From: Bradyrhizobium sp. STM 3809
GTDB lineage: Bacteria; Pseudomonadota; Alphaproteobacteria; Rhizobiales; Xanthobacteraceae
Assembly (NCBI RefSeq): GCF_000239795.1
Contig: NZ_CAFJ01000228.1
Span: 1-33,257, forward strand
Direction: 5' to 3'
Length of the DNA stretch: 33,257 nt
Positions 33,068-33,257 of the stretch are shown piece after piece. The notes below the pieces were generated by a model, which was given only the letters and a program-made list of their open reading frames with translations, did not search any database and was not told the DNA's origin. The position numbers and the translations under genes are program-made. Within the stretch, counting starts at the first letter, position 1. Each line of letters opens with the position of its first letter.

Positions 33068-33257
33068 TCAGAGCAATGCCCGGTCGATCAGCGCAATCAG
33101 GCCCCGGACCCACGCGCGTAGAGGGAGCAGGCCCAGCCAATCGATCATCATGAAGACCAGCGAGCAGACCGCCAGCTGACCGAGCACCAGCCGTCCAGTC
33201 CGACGAATAGCAGGACGAGGGCCGTGAACGCAGCCAATGCGGCTTTGAGGAATCCCG
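33068..33257 (-). pseudogene. C-terminal remnant of a membrane protein, frame apparently broken
   Basis: The minus strand ends a frame at a TGA (33068-33070) preceded by hydrophobic coding text (VLGQLAVCSLVFMMIDWLG, then LPLRAWVRGLIALIDRALL). Further upstream, from about 33195 to the edge, the protein-like text moves to another frame (GFLKAALAAFTALVLLFVG), which itself meets a stop soon after. Both halves have high third-position GC and look like membrane helices, so one frameshift near 33190-33200 would join them. Either the gene is a pseudogene or the sequence has an error. The family cannot be named from about 60 residues. Bases 32866-33067 hold no recognisable gene. Confidence 0.4.

Overview
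The window reads as chromosomal DNA of a high-GC alphaproteobacterium. Gene style, codon use and protein resemblance point to the Bradyrhizobium/Rhodopseudomonas group, but there is no rRNA or other marker gene, so this is inference. Almost every gene concerns surface polysaccharide: nucleotide-sugar synthesis, glycosyl transfer, O-acylation, amidation and methylation. No Wzx, Wzy, Wzm/Wzt, regulator, tRNA, IS element or CRISPR array was seen, so export and polymerisation must be encoded elsewhere.

Left part (1-8.1 kb). A minus-strand run encodes a TviB-type UDP-sugar dehydrogenase, a UDP-glucuronate-type 4-epimerase, ManC (GDP-mannose) and the N-terminal part of a TPR protein that is probably a SPINDLY/GT41 transferase cut by the window edge. 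A divergent gene encodes a flippase-like membrane protein. It meets an AsnB-type amidotransferase tail to tail.

Second part (8.1-14.7 kb). A TIGR04372-type glycosyltransferase lies 37 bp upstream of asnB. Across a 469-bp intergenic region carrying four 15-bp tandem repeats, a divergent MBOAT O-acyltransferase is followed by a DltD/SGNH-like partner. A second SGNH-like membrane-anchored protein faces it.

Central operon (14.9-25.0 kb), the most interesting part. Eleven plus-strand genes lie in close succession: a nucleotidyltransferase-PfkB kinase fusion in the reverse domain order of HldE, an HddC-like sugar nucleotidyltransferase, an SDR epimerase, a GmhA-like SIS isomerase, a second SDR with an atypical active site (TPE, YxxxR), split transketolase N and C subunits, a zinc-type dehydrogenase, a HAD phosphatase, an APH-fold kinase and a SAM methyltransferase. 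This looks like a self-contained pathway for a nucleotide-activated heptose or higher-carbon sugar, with a dedicated transketolase making or extending the carbon skeleton. The C10 sugar bradyrhizose of photosynthetic Bradyrhizobium O-antigen is one speculative product.

Right part (25.2-33.3 kb). GC is clearly lower in much of this stretch. It holds a divergent TIGR04372 paralogue, an OafA-type acyltransferase with a C-terminal SGNH domain, a TylF-type O-methyltransferase and a third TIGR04372 protein very similar to the first. The last ~190 bp holds the C-terminal remnant of a membrane protein whose reading frame appears broken.
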